This document shows, in pieces, positions 1-11,449 of a stretch of DNA of 64,000 nucleotides. The DNA is from Synchiropus splendidus (taxonomy: Eukaryota > Chordata > Actinopteri > Syngnathiformes > Callionymidae), in NCBI RefSeq assembly GCF_027744825.2, contig NC_071349.1:4712001-4776000 (forward strand). Direction: 5' to 3'. Position numbers and translations under genes: made by a program. Under the pieces are notes generated by a model, which was not told the DNA's origin, ran no database searches, and was given only the letters and a program-made list of their open reading frames with translations. Each line of letters begins with the position of its first letter. Within the stretch, counting starts at the first letter, position 1.

Positions 1-1250
1 ACTAGCTGCTGGTGGCTGTCCATCTGGAGTGCCAGAGGAAGTTCTGCTATGTGGCTCTGGTGCGGCGAATGCATACAAACAGGACCTGGGGTCTTCTTTG
101 ACATGGACCTCTGTTTTTGGAACCAACCCTTTTTCAACTGTGCCAGACAGATGCCTTGCAGAACATGACATTTCTATTATTTTTAATAATGTGGTGAACA
201 ATGACTTAACAACTTTCCAAGCTGCGTTATTGGCCCGAATACATGTAACCCAGAGATATGTTTAAATAAAAGGTTGAATGTTATTAGTCATTTCCTTTGA
301 GCATTCATGTGCAGGCAATGATTTTTTTTGTTGAGCAATTATTTTTACAAACGTTTCATGTGCCACGACGGCTTTGGTTTTTACTTGTGCCTTAAAGTGC
401 CTTGTCATGTAAACTGACATGATAGTAAATGTGAACAAACAGTGAACAGTGAGGTAAATTGTTATCAAACGCCGATTCGGAGCCATTATTCTTCAAAAAT
501 GTGTCCAGATATTGTATCCGACAACCCTCTGGTTTTTGGGTAGTTGAAGGAGAATTCATCAACACGGCAATTTGGCCAAAAAGAAGAATGCCACTCTTCA
601 ACACATACGCAGCAACCAGTGATGTATGGCAGCACGAGGACAACACTGGCTCAACAACTTGCCCTAGACAGGTAATAAAAACAAAAAAAGCTTAAATAAA
701 ATTGACTTCTATTCCTTTGGAAAGCAGAGTTACCTTAGCATATGATGCATGAAAGCGCTTAACAGCAGCATTCTGTTTCCAATATGTTGATCTTAGGAGA
801 TTCTGTTATTGGCTAAGGGTTTGCTGTTGGAGTTGCGTTTTGAACATTAAGATAGCACTACAACATTAGTGTCCAACTGATTGATGCGTCAAAATTACCT
901 TGTGTGCCTTGTGAATCTAACATCTTCTTCCTTTGGCTGTCCATAAGGACGTATGGACTGGATTAGAACTGTAAGATCCCTAATTGCAGCTGTGCAGGTC
1001 AGATTAACAAATATGTTCTCAAAATCTGTGTCCTTGTACTGCAGCCTAAATATGACTCAGTAGCTTTTAAATATTTGTAACAGTTAATATTAAAAAAAAT
1101 AAATAGCAGATGACAATACATACAGTGCACTAGAATGTTTTTCCCGCTCCATCGCATGCATAATTCATTTGTGCTGTTCTTAACTGTCCCAATAGACAGT
1201 CCTTTTAAGTTCAGTTGTTCTAAGTCCAGTTAAATAAGAGGCCCTTGAAA
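1..1250. other. window start, nothing assigned
   Basis: Contains two short open stretches (29-265 and 459-695, plus strand) that I do not recognise. They may be fragments of a mobile element; no domain motif, splice structure or conserved neighbour supports a host gene. Confidence 0.5.
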
Positions 1251-1261
1251 GAATAACCTCA

Positions 1262-1312
1262 TATTAAGACTTAGACTTAGACTTTCTTTATTGTCATTGC
1301 ACAAAAACATAT
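1262..1312 (-). repeat. LINE 3' end with hexamer tail
   Basis: On the minus strand GTGCAATGACAATAAAGAAA is followed by (GTCTAA)n, the usual 3' end of a fish LINE carrying a short tandem tail. Only the last 50 bases are visible. Confidence 0.5.
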
Positions 1313-1354
1313 CACTATATTACGGAAGAGGATTAGGGCCAATGAAGAAAAAAA

Positions 1355-1525
1355 AATAATTGGCAGAATTCTGACATTAATCTCAGAATTCTCACTTTAA
1401 AGGGAAAAATCTCAGTTTTTTCTCAGAATTCTGACTTTAAAGTGAGAAATCTGAGTTTTTTTCTCAGAATTCTCAGTTTTTTCTCAGAATTCTCAGTTTA
1501 AAGGGACTGACTTTAATCTGAGAAC
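1355..1525. repeat. tandem TCTCAGAATTCTGA-type repeat
   Basis: Five or more imperfect units of TCTCAGAATTCTSA-CTTTAAAG spaced by T-rich segments. Each unit contains the palindrome AGAATTCT, so the tract can fold on itself. Seen directly in the sequence. Confidence 0.75.
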
Positions 1526-2166
1526 TATTGATGGTCACCCAACGTCTCTCCCTGTTCTTTCACACTCTTGATCATTAAGTTTAGGATTGAGTAGTTGAGC
1601 GAGGGCGAACGCAAATAGGATATTGGATAACAAACAGATAATGGTTTTTTTGGGAAGGATTTCGCTGTCTACTGTTTTTTTTTAATTTTTACGTTTCCCC
1701 CTCTGTGGGAGTTATGGGTTATTTGGACAAAAAACACAATATCCCTGTTTGAACTGACATTCCTCTCAGACTAAAGCAGACCTTTTAAAGCCAGTAAAAT
1801 GTTTCCACAGTCATCATCATCAACCACAATAATGTTGTGGTATTGCAGATGATTGGCTCCGATCTCAATTTCATTCCTATCGTGTTGATCGTGACTCTTA
1901 CTTCATCTGCCATGTCATGAAGCTGTGTGAGTATGTTTCTGCAGAGTTCAGCCATGTCAGGTACTTGATGGTGCGGAGGGATAATGAATCTGCGTCTCAG
2001 GCGTACAATTGGAAATCGATGTTCTCTTGAACCCTCCCTGCACCATGTTGGACTGGTGAGTATTGTTCAGGTTTGTTATGATCTGAAGCCTCAGAAGTTC
2101 CATCCGAAATGTTTAAAGGTTCGCTGAGCCTGTGTAAAGGGAAAATATCATCATCTGGTTCAGACA

Positions 2167-3246
2167 TAGTGATGGGCAAAACGGTTTGTTTTAGTGGCTC
2201 AGTTCATTGAATCTTGTTCAGTAAAAAGAAGTAACCTCTTTTTGAGTCTTAGCTCTTAGTTTCGCCACCTACTGGCAAATTGCAACACCTCCGATTGAAT
2301 GGTAATTGCAGTTGGACTTAAACGTTAATTCAATGAACTTTACTAACATTTTACAAATAAAACAAAGTGTCTGACATGGCATGTTGTTAAACAATTTTGA
2401 CAAAATTTTGCAATTTTTCTGTTTGCAGGCATGCTATATGGAATTTACTGCTTGAATGAATACGTGGTTGGACATCATTGCATGGCATAAATGTCCAACC
2501 AGTACAACCTCAGAGCCTCTGATGCCTTAATTTGATTTTTAAGTTTTGGCCTGGTGTTTGACACCAAATGAACAAGTAAAAGGTCTGGAAAATATTGCCA
2601 TTGAGGGAAGAATGCAGCCACTTTAATCAGAGAAATGTTTTTAAAAACGGTTTTTTTTTTCAAAACATAATAAGAATAAATAAGGTAGAACAAACGACTG
2701 CATCGCCCCTGGGTGGCTCACTCCAACGAAGCATGCGAGTCCAGGTACAGACAAACCACTTCAGTGACATCGTTCACTGAATGAGCTAAAACTCAGCCAC
2801 CGAGCAAGTAAGCTGAACGCAGCTGCTTCAGAAATGAACAAAATTTTCAACGATTACTACATTGAGTCAGAAAGGTTATTGAACGGAAATTTGATTTGTG
2901 CCGGAAAGGGAAGGGAAAGAGAGAAGCGAACAAGGAAACGCCTGTTACCCGGAGTATCTTCTTGATCATGATTCATACACTCATATTTTAGGAACTATTA
3001 ATTCAACGACAAAGTGGAGGGGCGCAGCACTTCTGTTGGAGCAACAGTGACGATTAAGCTTTGTATATTCAAGGGAAGTTAATGACAAGACTCCACTTCC
3101 AGTAACACCATTGAAAATTTGATACAAAAAAACATTTTATAAACTATCTGTGCATACACAAAAGTGAACTAGTCACTCCTGAGATCACTCGTAGTTCTCA
3201 GTTCATTTTGAAGAGTCGTTCAAATGAACAAATTGACACATCACTA
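2167..3246. mobile_element. hAT-like non-autonomous DNA transposon
   Basis: The element starts TAGTGATGGGC and ends, read inverted, TAGTGATGTGTC. The 8 bases on the left are TTCAGACA and on the right TTCAGTTT, a degraded 8 bp target duplication as hAT elements make. About 1.08 kb; no transposase frame. Boundaries are by eye. Confidence 0.5.
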
Positions 3247-3249
3247 TTC

Positions 3250-4020
3250 AGTTTAAAGGTGTGCTGCACCTTGATGATGGAAGATTAGTGGCTATACTGC
3301 TTATTGAGTCATGAGTTGAGTCAATACTGCTTTTTTCTTCTACGCTCGCGATTAAATGGTCGCTTATGTCTACAATCTTTTAAATCTAATCATGATAGCA
3401 GCGATGAATTGATTTGGTCATCCATCGTATTTACATAGTTGTTTTACAGAGATGAGGGAAAAAAAGGTTATGTCACAGACTAGTGATGCCACCATTCGGT
3501 TCTTGTTCTTCTTGTATGATGGGTGGAAATTGATTTGCAGGAATGAGTTGCAAAAAGGTATTAAACTTCGCCATTACCACATCTACCACGAGACACGGCA
3601 TGTCGGTGAGCACTATCTCATTGTACTGGTTCAGCAACTCAGGCTGCAAGGAGCTCACTCAGGTCCTCAATGATGGGGAAAAGAGAATAATTCAGTATAA
3701 ATAAGACTCAGTATTAATAAAATAAAATAAAGTTAACTTACCTTCTCTTCTTAGTCTTCTCCTCTGTTTAATGGGAGTAGTCATGGTGGTGGTGGTGGTG
3801 AAGAGGTAGGAGATGGTGCTGGTAGAGCTGAACTCGGGGTAGTTGGTTGGGTCCTAATTGACTGAGGAACTGATGATGATGATGATGACGCAGCGGGGAA
3901 TTTGAAAGCTCTTGGTGTGAATGGGTTTGAAGAGACAGACTTGACTCTGGGATCGGACAACGTTTTAACAAATCTGCCTGACCCACTCTGCTTGTCCTGG
4001 ACCCTACCCTCTTGTCCAGA
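3250..4020. other. unassigned stretch with short frames
   Basis: Several short overlapping frames without a recognisable domain. A (TGG)n run at 3785-3801 gives an apparent poly-His stretch on the minus strand that is repeat-derived. Confidence 0.4.
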
Positions 4021-4149
4021 ATTTTGTGGGAGAAAAAACCTTTAACTATTTAATGCAACACATATCCTCAAAGACACTACCCACATCCTCACAGACTCTT
4101 GCGTACAGACTCTTCATCCTCAGAGTCTTGCATAAGTTGTCTTTTGAAG

Positions 4150-4395
4150 ACTGTGAGCATGATTCATTTTTGATTTCATTCTTTTTTGATTGTTACACAT
4201 TTTTTATTTTTGACATTTTCGATTTTATTCATGTATTATTTTGCTACATTTTGATTTTTATACATGTTTTTTGGTTTTTAAACATCTTTTTTTTTTTATT
4301 CATGCTTCATGATTCATTTTGGATTTTTTACATTTTTTTATTGAATTCTGGGTTTTTTTCATTTTTTTTATTCATTTTTGAATGAGCATGATTCA
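4150..4395. repeat. T-rich degenerate minisatellite
   Basis: About 245 bases of degenerate CATTTTTGATTTTT-like units. The long open plus-strand frame across it (Phe/Ile-rich) is a by-product of T-richness. Confidence 0.7.
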
Positions 4396-4639
4396 TTTTT
4401 CAACACAAACACTTCCCGCCATTTCTCTTACTCCACACCGGATATACACACACACACATTCTTGTCCTACTTTTATTTCATATATATTAAATGGGGCGGG
4501 GATTAGGGCATATAACAGGGCATGGAAACTTCGAAAAATTTGTTTCACGAAAAGTAGTACTTTTTTTTTTCCCAGTTCTATTTCATATGTGCTCGGCCCT
4601 CTAGCAGCCTTCGCTATTGATTAATCCACATAGAGGCAC

Positions 4640-5565
4640 TGGCCTCGGCCTGAGACTTCGATTATTGGCTCTCTGGCCGGGAAGGAACCACCCACCACTA
4701 TAACTCTCCCCTGCTCCCGCCGTTCTGCTCCTTTTTCCACTACATCCATCGGGGTGACATGGAGCGTTCCTGCTCATCCTGTGCTGATTCTCTAGGTGAG
4801 TCAGACAAGCATGACGCCTGCGTCGTCTGCTTGGGCCCGGAGCACCTGAGACTGCTGGACTCCTGTCCCGCCTGTGTGGCTCTTCCAGAAGAAGAGCCAC
4901 GCAGGCGGGCGGGCCTAGCACGCTGGAAGGGAGTCGACCAGGAGTTGGCCTCCCTTCCCGCGACTCAGCCTCCTCAACCCACTCCCAAACCAGCTCCAGC
5001 GAAGTTGGTTTGACGTCACTGAGGAGGATGAGTGTCGTTTTTACGAGGAGGAGGTCCACCTGAAGAGACAAGGGCGAGAGTACTCCAGCGGGGCCTAGCC
5101 AGAGCAGGTACCAATGGACAAAATGCCCCAACTTTTCCGAGAGGCAGCGGAGACACTAGGAGTGTCTCTCCCTGTCCAGAAGGAACAGAAGGAGGAGGAT
5201 TTTTTGGTACCCTTATACGCAAAGGCAGAGAAGAAGGTGACCAGACCCACGGCCTCGGCTTTTGGCCCACTCGGCGAAGGACCTTTAGGTGCCCTTGACC
5301 ATCAAGGCCTGGTTGCTGAAAGGGTGAGACTGCTGGACATGGGGCTGTCGGACGCAGTCATCCATACAGTGCAAAGCACCCGTGCACCAGCTACTAACAA
5401 GCTATACACTTCCAAGTGGCGTGTATTTGCTAACTGGTGTGCAGCGAGACAGCTTTCGCCGTCTAACTGCTCTGTGGTGGAGGTCTTGTCCTTCCTGCAG
5501 GAGCTGCTCCTCCCTAAACCGGGCAAAACCAATGTGAAAACCTACGCCCAATTAGTCCTTTAAAT
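4640..5565 (+). mobile_element. DIRS-like tyrosine-recombinase retrotransposon fragment
   Basis: Plus strand. 4759-5013 encodes a Cys/His-rich gag-like piece (CSSCADSLGESDKHDACVVC) typical of DIRS gag. 5114-5563 encodes a gag C-terminal piece that runs directly into ATNKLYTSKWRVFANWCAAR and VVEVLSFLQELL, the N-terminal core-binding part of the DIRS tyrosine recombinase. The reverse transcriptase and RNase H that normally lie between are missing, so the copy has a large internal deletion and is truncated at the 3' end. Confidence 0.75.
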
Positions 5566-5639
5566 AGTGACCTAAAAATACTTAAAATCTTAGCAATAAG
5601 ATTGGAACGCTTTTTCCTAAAATACTAAAACATGAGTTT

Positions 5640-7290
5640 TGAATGCCATACATGCTAATGAAGGGGACGACAGACACAGCTTTTCTGTCATTGGATGACG
5701 AAGAAGCATTTTATAGAGTAGAGTGGGGATATTTGTTACTTACTTGGATGGTTTCAATAGTGAGATTGTTTCTGAAAATGGGTTAAAATCCTCTACAATC
5801 AGCCCTATGCAGAAATAATAACAAATAACAATATTTCATCACCAAATAGTGTCAGCAGAGGATGCAGGCAGGGCTGCCCTCTCTCACCACTCGTGACTTG
5901 TAACTGGAAGAGAGCTCTTGGCGACAGCAGTCAGTAATAGTAAAGTAATAAATAGATATCTGTCAGTTATACAAACAAAACTGAGCATCGTTTAGCACTT
6001 TATATGGATGCTGTTATTCTTTTTATTAAATACTCTATTCATACTTTTGGTCAGGTTTCTGGTTATAAAGTCAACAACAATAAATCATTAATGTTGTTGA
6101 TGAATCGTGAAGAGAGAGACAATCCTCCTGCACATGTGCGGCACTTCAAGACTGTGAATAGTTTCACTTATTTGGGAATAGAAATCACCCATTCTTTATC
6201 GGAAATACTTCCTTTAAGCTACAAGCCAGTTTTAAAATACATTGATGACTCACTGGAAAAATGGTCGAGACTTCCCATCTCCCAAATTGGCCGAATGAAT
6301 ATATTAAAAATGAATACACTTGCAAAACATTTGTATCTTTTTCAGAATTTGCCATTGCCACCTCCCCAAGGAATGTTCTGTAAGTGGAAAACATCATTCA
6401 GTAATTTCATTTGGATCGCTCTTGTACATGCCATATATAAAGAGGAGGGCGAAATGCTTTTATTGTATTATTGGGGCGATAATGTTCTATTTTGTGACCA
6501 AAAATAATCAAATTTGCATAATCGACATATGGTATGAGGTGCAAAAGTATCCAAATGACACTAGCACCTTGTCACAATTTAGCCCAATTTGGGGCAATTG
6601 ACATTTATTTTATTATTATTATATTACAGGCCGGAAAGATGGAGGACTTCAGATTTGGAATGAAAAAGGAATAAGACTTGTATTCAACCATAGGAGATCA
6701 TATTAAGACATTTGAGGAATTGAAATTCATCATCATTAAACATCATTCCCCAGAAACATTTTTTTTTTTAAATATCTGCAACTACATCATTTTATTAGAT
6801 CAAATCATGCAGGAATTATAGAAATCTACAATAACATACTAAGTGCCTTGTCTTCAGAATCCTCAGAATTCAAATTCAATCCTAACTTCCCTGATCTTTT
6901 CATTTTTTCATTGCGTGTGAGAATGTTCCAAGATTCTAGAATTCTGGGGAAATGTCATTAAAGAAATACAGAAAATGTTAAATATTCACATGGAATGTGA
7001 CGTTTTTTGTGTCTTTTGGAGATTTATCCAGATGATCATAAGTACAAGAAGAGTGAAATTATTTTTATCAATAATTGTCTATTTTACAAGCAAAAAAAAA
7101 AGCATCCCGTTGACATGGAAACGGACCACAAGACCAAGTATCATTAATTGGATACAATGGAACGGATAACATATACATTGAAAGACAAAGAAAAATATTT
7201 TGAAAAACAATGGGGCCCTTTTTTGAACTATTTTAAAAGAAATCACTTCAGATCGACTCCAGGAATCAGAACAAGGACAGTGCTGTGACT
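5640..7290 (+). pseudogene. L1-like LINE ORF2 relic (reverse transcriptase and C-terminus)
   Basis: Across several frames: LDDEEAFYRVEWGYL near 5690 (RT motif A, normally LDAEKAFDRVEW), [13 protein letters not shown] near 5850 (motif B), MDAVILFI at 6004 (degraded YADD block), then SFTYLGIEITHSL and LEKWSRLPISQIGRMNILKM at 6160-6310, typical of fish L1 ORF2. The C-terminal part continues in broken frames to about 7290. Many stops and frameshifts; long dead. Confidence 0.8.
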
Positions 7291-7299
7291 ACAATGGAC

Positions 7300-10200
7300 T
7301 ACATTAATTGGTCTGTTCATTGTGAAGTGCAAAGTGAGTGTTTTGTGTTTTTGTGTTTGATTTTCAGATGGGCCTTTGTCTGAATGTTTTTGTACTTATT
7401 TTTGAAAATGCTAATAAACAGATGTTTTTGTTGTTTGTTTTGTTTTAAAGGACAGACACATATGTGTGTTTTAATGTATATTTCTCTGAAAAAGAAAAGA
7501 TGACGCCAAGAACCCATGATCCCAATCTATATCTCAGAGAATGTTTTGTTGTTGAGCAAACATTGGTTTGTTGGGATCACAATCCTCACCCAAGAACCAT
7601 TTAGGACTCCCGCGATTGAATACTGGAAAGAGTGCAGCTCAGATGAACCAGTTGATCAACAGCAAAGTTGTGCGCATCCACCAATCCAGGAATTGTCTGC
7701 CCCGGACCTCCTGACAGATTCAAAGACTTTTGGGAGTATATCGCTCTCTTGTCCTTGCTTGTCTTTCTCTTGTCCATTGGTTCTTGCTTCTCTGTCAAAA
7801 CTCTCTTTAAAGGCCCACTTGCAACTCTCAGTGCAATTCATTCAGGTGGTGCCCCAAATATTGTGGTTATGTTATTTTTATAATATCGACGTCACAAAAG
7901 CTGGTGGGATCAGGTTCGACTTTAGCAAGCCCTTTGTTTCTTTCTTTTTTTCGCTCTTCATGAATCTCGTACAGGAAAGGTTATACCAAATGCCATAATT
8001 CCAGATTACTTACTGCACAGTGGTACTGATGCCGTTGAATGGTATCAACAGGAACTGGGATCAGCCATAACCAATGGCTCTGTATTTGGTACTGACTGTT
8101 TCCATCTGTTGAGCTCAAACAAGCTATGGAAGCTGCCTTTGGATCACAGTTTGGCCCAGATGTTCTTTCCCTGAATGTTGTTAACAACCATGGGCCGTTT
8201 GGGCAGGTGTTAAGACTCTGCGCTTTTATTCGTATATTCCTGATTCGGGGTAGGACACACTTCAACACTCAATTTCATCACAGTGGAGAGGTGGTTCAAA
8301 GCTGAAGTGACACCAGGGAACTTCCTTCAGTTCCTATATCTTCCCGATCACAGTTTGAATAGCACTGTCATCAGTCTTTCAACTTTTCCATCTGAAAATA
8401 TTGTTTAAAAAAAACAGTGTAAAGTGACAAACATTTTTTTTTAATTGGTGCACTATTTGTTGGTCATAGCTGAAGGTTCTGGGCTACATTGAAAATGAAT
8501 TACCTCACTTTCGCTATTCTTCCACTATGGATTTCCACAGAGTCAAATACAGCATGTATTTTTATGGAATTCTGCATCCAGTAAAGTATATGGAGCCTTG
8601 TAATGATATCATAAGATATCAGTATTAGGAAATGACCACACTATGTGTGGTAACGATGAACTCACCTCTTGTGCCCTCTAAATGAACTATTTTGTTGCCC
8701 GAGCAGTCTGTTAGGTTGGAAGGCTCCTTTCTTTTCAGAGAAGAGATCTTCACTTCCGTAGAGATCTCTTCCACTATTACATCATTTTCTGAGAATCTTG
8801 TGACTAAAGTCTTATCTGTAACCACCGTTCCATCAAGAACTACTGCAACATGGAATGATCTTAAAATAAATGACACAGGCCAATTAAATGTGGCATTTTT
8901 ATAAGTGAAAAGTGGACAATAATATATACTGTAAAACTGACCTCAACCTGAAACACCTACTTTGCAATCTTCCAGTGACTCTTGAAGGTCCAGGTGAGAC
9001 TGCAGGTGATGAATTTAAAGAAACTGATGGGCTTAAAACTGAAAAGGAAGAGCAGATGGACACTACAGGTCTGTCCAGGTTAGTGGGTCTTTGTAATTGA
9101 GCATCTCCATAAAGCTCTTAATGGCCCAAATATGTTTTCCCTCAACTAAATTTCTGTACTATGTGTCTTCACACATAGTTTAGTTTAGTTGAGGGAAAAC
9201 ATATTGCAGGGATCTGTGATCTGCAGACTTCTCAATGATCTGTAGATAAGCACAGCGATTTGTCAGTGCAGAAAACAGAACAGTATAATATATGAGACAT
9301 TTTACTTCTACATTAATGAAGACAACACAAACCAGAATCCTACTCAAGACAATAAGTGTTGTATGAATGCGGTATGGTAAAATTGTGAACTTGTTTAGAA
9401 TAAATAAATTAATAACATAAAAAGAAACTCTGTTACTCTCTGTTACTACTCTGTTATGGTGTACATTTGTAATACACCACCTCTCTGAAACAGTGTTAAC
9501 ATGCATCAGCTGTTGTTAGTTATTGTAATTACATATGGGGCTTATGGTATATTATGTAGAGGCAATATGTAGTTGCTTTTGGTGGCACTGCTGGTAAATG
9601 GTTGGCTCCCCATTGCATGTTTATTTGTTTATGAGGAAAGACCGTGGTGAAACAGCGAAAAATGTAATCACAGATGTCAATATACTTATACTTAGCTTAT
9701 ACTTTCAAAGGGAACTCTAGAAACATCTATCATTCAACATCAGAAATTTCCCTAAGATGAGGAGAGGCAGGATCCAGCAAGAAGCTGAAGCAGCTACAAG
9801 ACCGACGGACCCAGATAAGAAAACACGACTGCACATTTCAGAAAGGGGAAAGTTTTGACATTAAGTGAATTGGTGACTACAAACCGCTATCTTTTAGTTA
9901 TGATTAATAAATCTGTGAGATTCAGCCATCGTCACGGGTCTGTCTCCTTCAAATGTCCGGCTGTAATACACTATTTGAGTTCAATGGACATCAGTCATTG
10001 TGATGTTTGTTTCGAGATGCTTGTGTGAAAAACAGGCTGAAGACTGTCATGTTCATCTCCACCTCCATGACGTGCTATCCGTTGTTTCGATGTAAGAATA
10101 ATGTATAACAGCTCACACACGCGGTTTGAATGGAAGTTGGGAGATGAACGAAAGTGGAGCAAAGAAGAATGAAGAACGAAAGTTGCGGCTAGGGATTCGA

Positions 10201-10480
10201 GCACGGAAGGATTTAGGGAAAGGCCAGGGACGAGAGCGAGAACATGGAAGTCTTAGAAGAGATTTTACCTGAGTGGAAGTTGAAGCTATCATCTGGCACA
10301 CGTAGCTGGCGTCGGAAGGAATACATCCAAGTTAAGTGTATAACAGGAAATATGGACATAATGTATTTATGTCTAAATGTTACGCATTGTTGCTTTAATA
10401 GCAACTGTAGCTTCCAAGGTTGTAGATACAAGTGAGCACTGCGTATAAAATGGTAACATGACAGTTGAGCCATATCTCCT
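7300..10480. other. gene-free stretch downstream of bcl11b
   Basis: No exon pattern or known repeat was recognised here except the hairpin at 9129-9205. A plus-strand open stretch at 7516-7998 and a short frame at 8692-8904 have no family signature. The sequence around 8000-8300 may be mobile-element debris. Confidence 0.5.
9129..9205. repeat. 77 nt near-perfect hairpin
   Basis: Outer arms 9129-9150 and 9184-9205 are 22 nt perfect inverted complements (the arms begin AATATGTTTTCCC and end GGGAAAACATATT). Inner arms ACTATGTGT and ACACATAGT form a further 9 bp stem around a CTTC loop. Between them is an asymmetric internal loop of 7 and 4 nt. Size and shape resemble a microRNA precursor or a tiny palindromic MITE remnant. 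Confidence 0.85.
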
Positions 10481-10494
10481 AATGTACACGCACT

Positions 10495-10770
10495 GTTTCA
10501 ACAGCTCTTTCTGCTGCTCCATTTGCTTGCGGGTAATGTGGGCTAGCGGCCACGTGACCCATAGTGTCTGCTGAAGTCTCTGAAGTATGCTGATGCAAAC
10601 TGTGTACCATTGTCACTCACAAATACCTGTGGTATTCCTCATCAACAATGCTTGTCAGCATTTTTACAACTTCAAGGCTTGATGTGGAAGGCAAGTGGGC
10701 AATCTCACTGTATCTTGTGTAGTAGTGAAGTACGATGAGATAACTCTTCAAGTCTGCTACAATCCTTTAC
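10495..10770 (-). pseudogene. Ty3/gypsy integrase relic
   Basis: Minus strand: HYYTRYSEIAHLPSTSSLEV then, after a frameshift, VFVSDNGTQFASAYFRDFSR, matching the first Asp region and the D-N-G-Q-F block of the gypsy integrase core; the expected PHYPQANG follows in a shifted frame. Frame breaks show it is inactive. Confidence 0.8.
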
Positions 10771-10839
10771 CTATACGATAGCCGTCTGCAGATCTGAGTC
10801 CACCTTGGTCCTCCAAGGAGCCAGAGCAGCAACTTACAG

Positions 10840-11445
10840 GGCTTGCCACAGGGTTGGGAAATGCTGACGCGTTATCTCGACGCCCCCGTGTGGGAGATGG
10901 CTGGCGAGAGTGCCAGCGAGTTCAGGAGCAGGGCGCAGTTATTCCCAGAGACCCGCCAGCAGGCATGAACAGGCCCACCTTTGAATGACAGCAAAACTAC
11001 AAACTCCATCAGGTTTTACCAAGCTGGACCGTGAGCAGCTTCGAAATGGCCCGAACCAAGATTCCACTCTACACCTCCCATGTCCTGGGCTGGATTTGGG
11101 CAGGTCAAAGGCTGGACTCGACCCTCGTCACAGATACCAAAGCCCTCCACTACTAATGGTCTGCGCTAGCCTTATGTGACAACCTTCTACACCGTAGTCT
11201 GAAATCTCCTGATGGAAAATTGTTGCCAACCCAACACTCACATGCGACTTGGTGTCAATAACAGTGGAGGATTCCTATGAGAATGGCTGTGGACATTCTT
11301 GGACTATTCCCCATCACAGAGCAACGTAACTGTTACATTCTTGTGGCAATGGACTATTGTTAATGGACTATAGACTGGGGCTTGCATCTGCCCCTGCACC
11401 TGTGGATATACAGAACAGCAGTGCAGGACTTCACAAAATGCAATC
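10840..11445 (+). pseudogene. Ty3/gypsy relic spanning RNase H end and integrase start
   Basis: Plus strand: GLGNADALSRRPRVGDGWRE at 10855-10915 is the end of gypsy RNase H. TKALHYYWSALAL-type residues and DILGLFPITEQRNCYILVAM near 11290-11350 begin the integrase core. Stops interrupt every frame. It is oriented opposite to the integrase relic next to it, so these are two independent insertions or an inversion. Confidence 0.75.
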
Positions 11446-11449
11446 ATTG

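Noticed and set aside
4026..4385. 119-codon plus-strand open frame rich in Phe and Ile
   Set aside because: It runs through a T-rich degenerate repeat; composition explains the lack of stops.
4601..5131. 176-codon minus-strand frame
   Set aside because: Antisense to the DIRS gag region; GC-rich sequence keeps it open.
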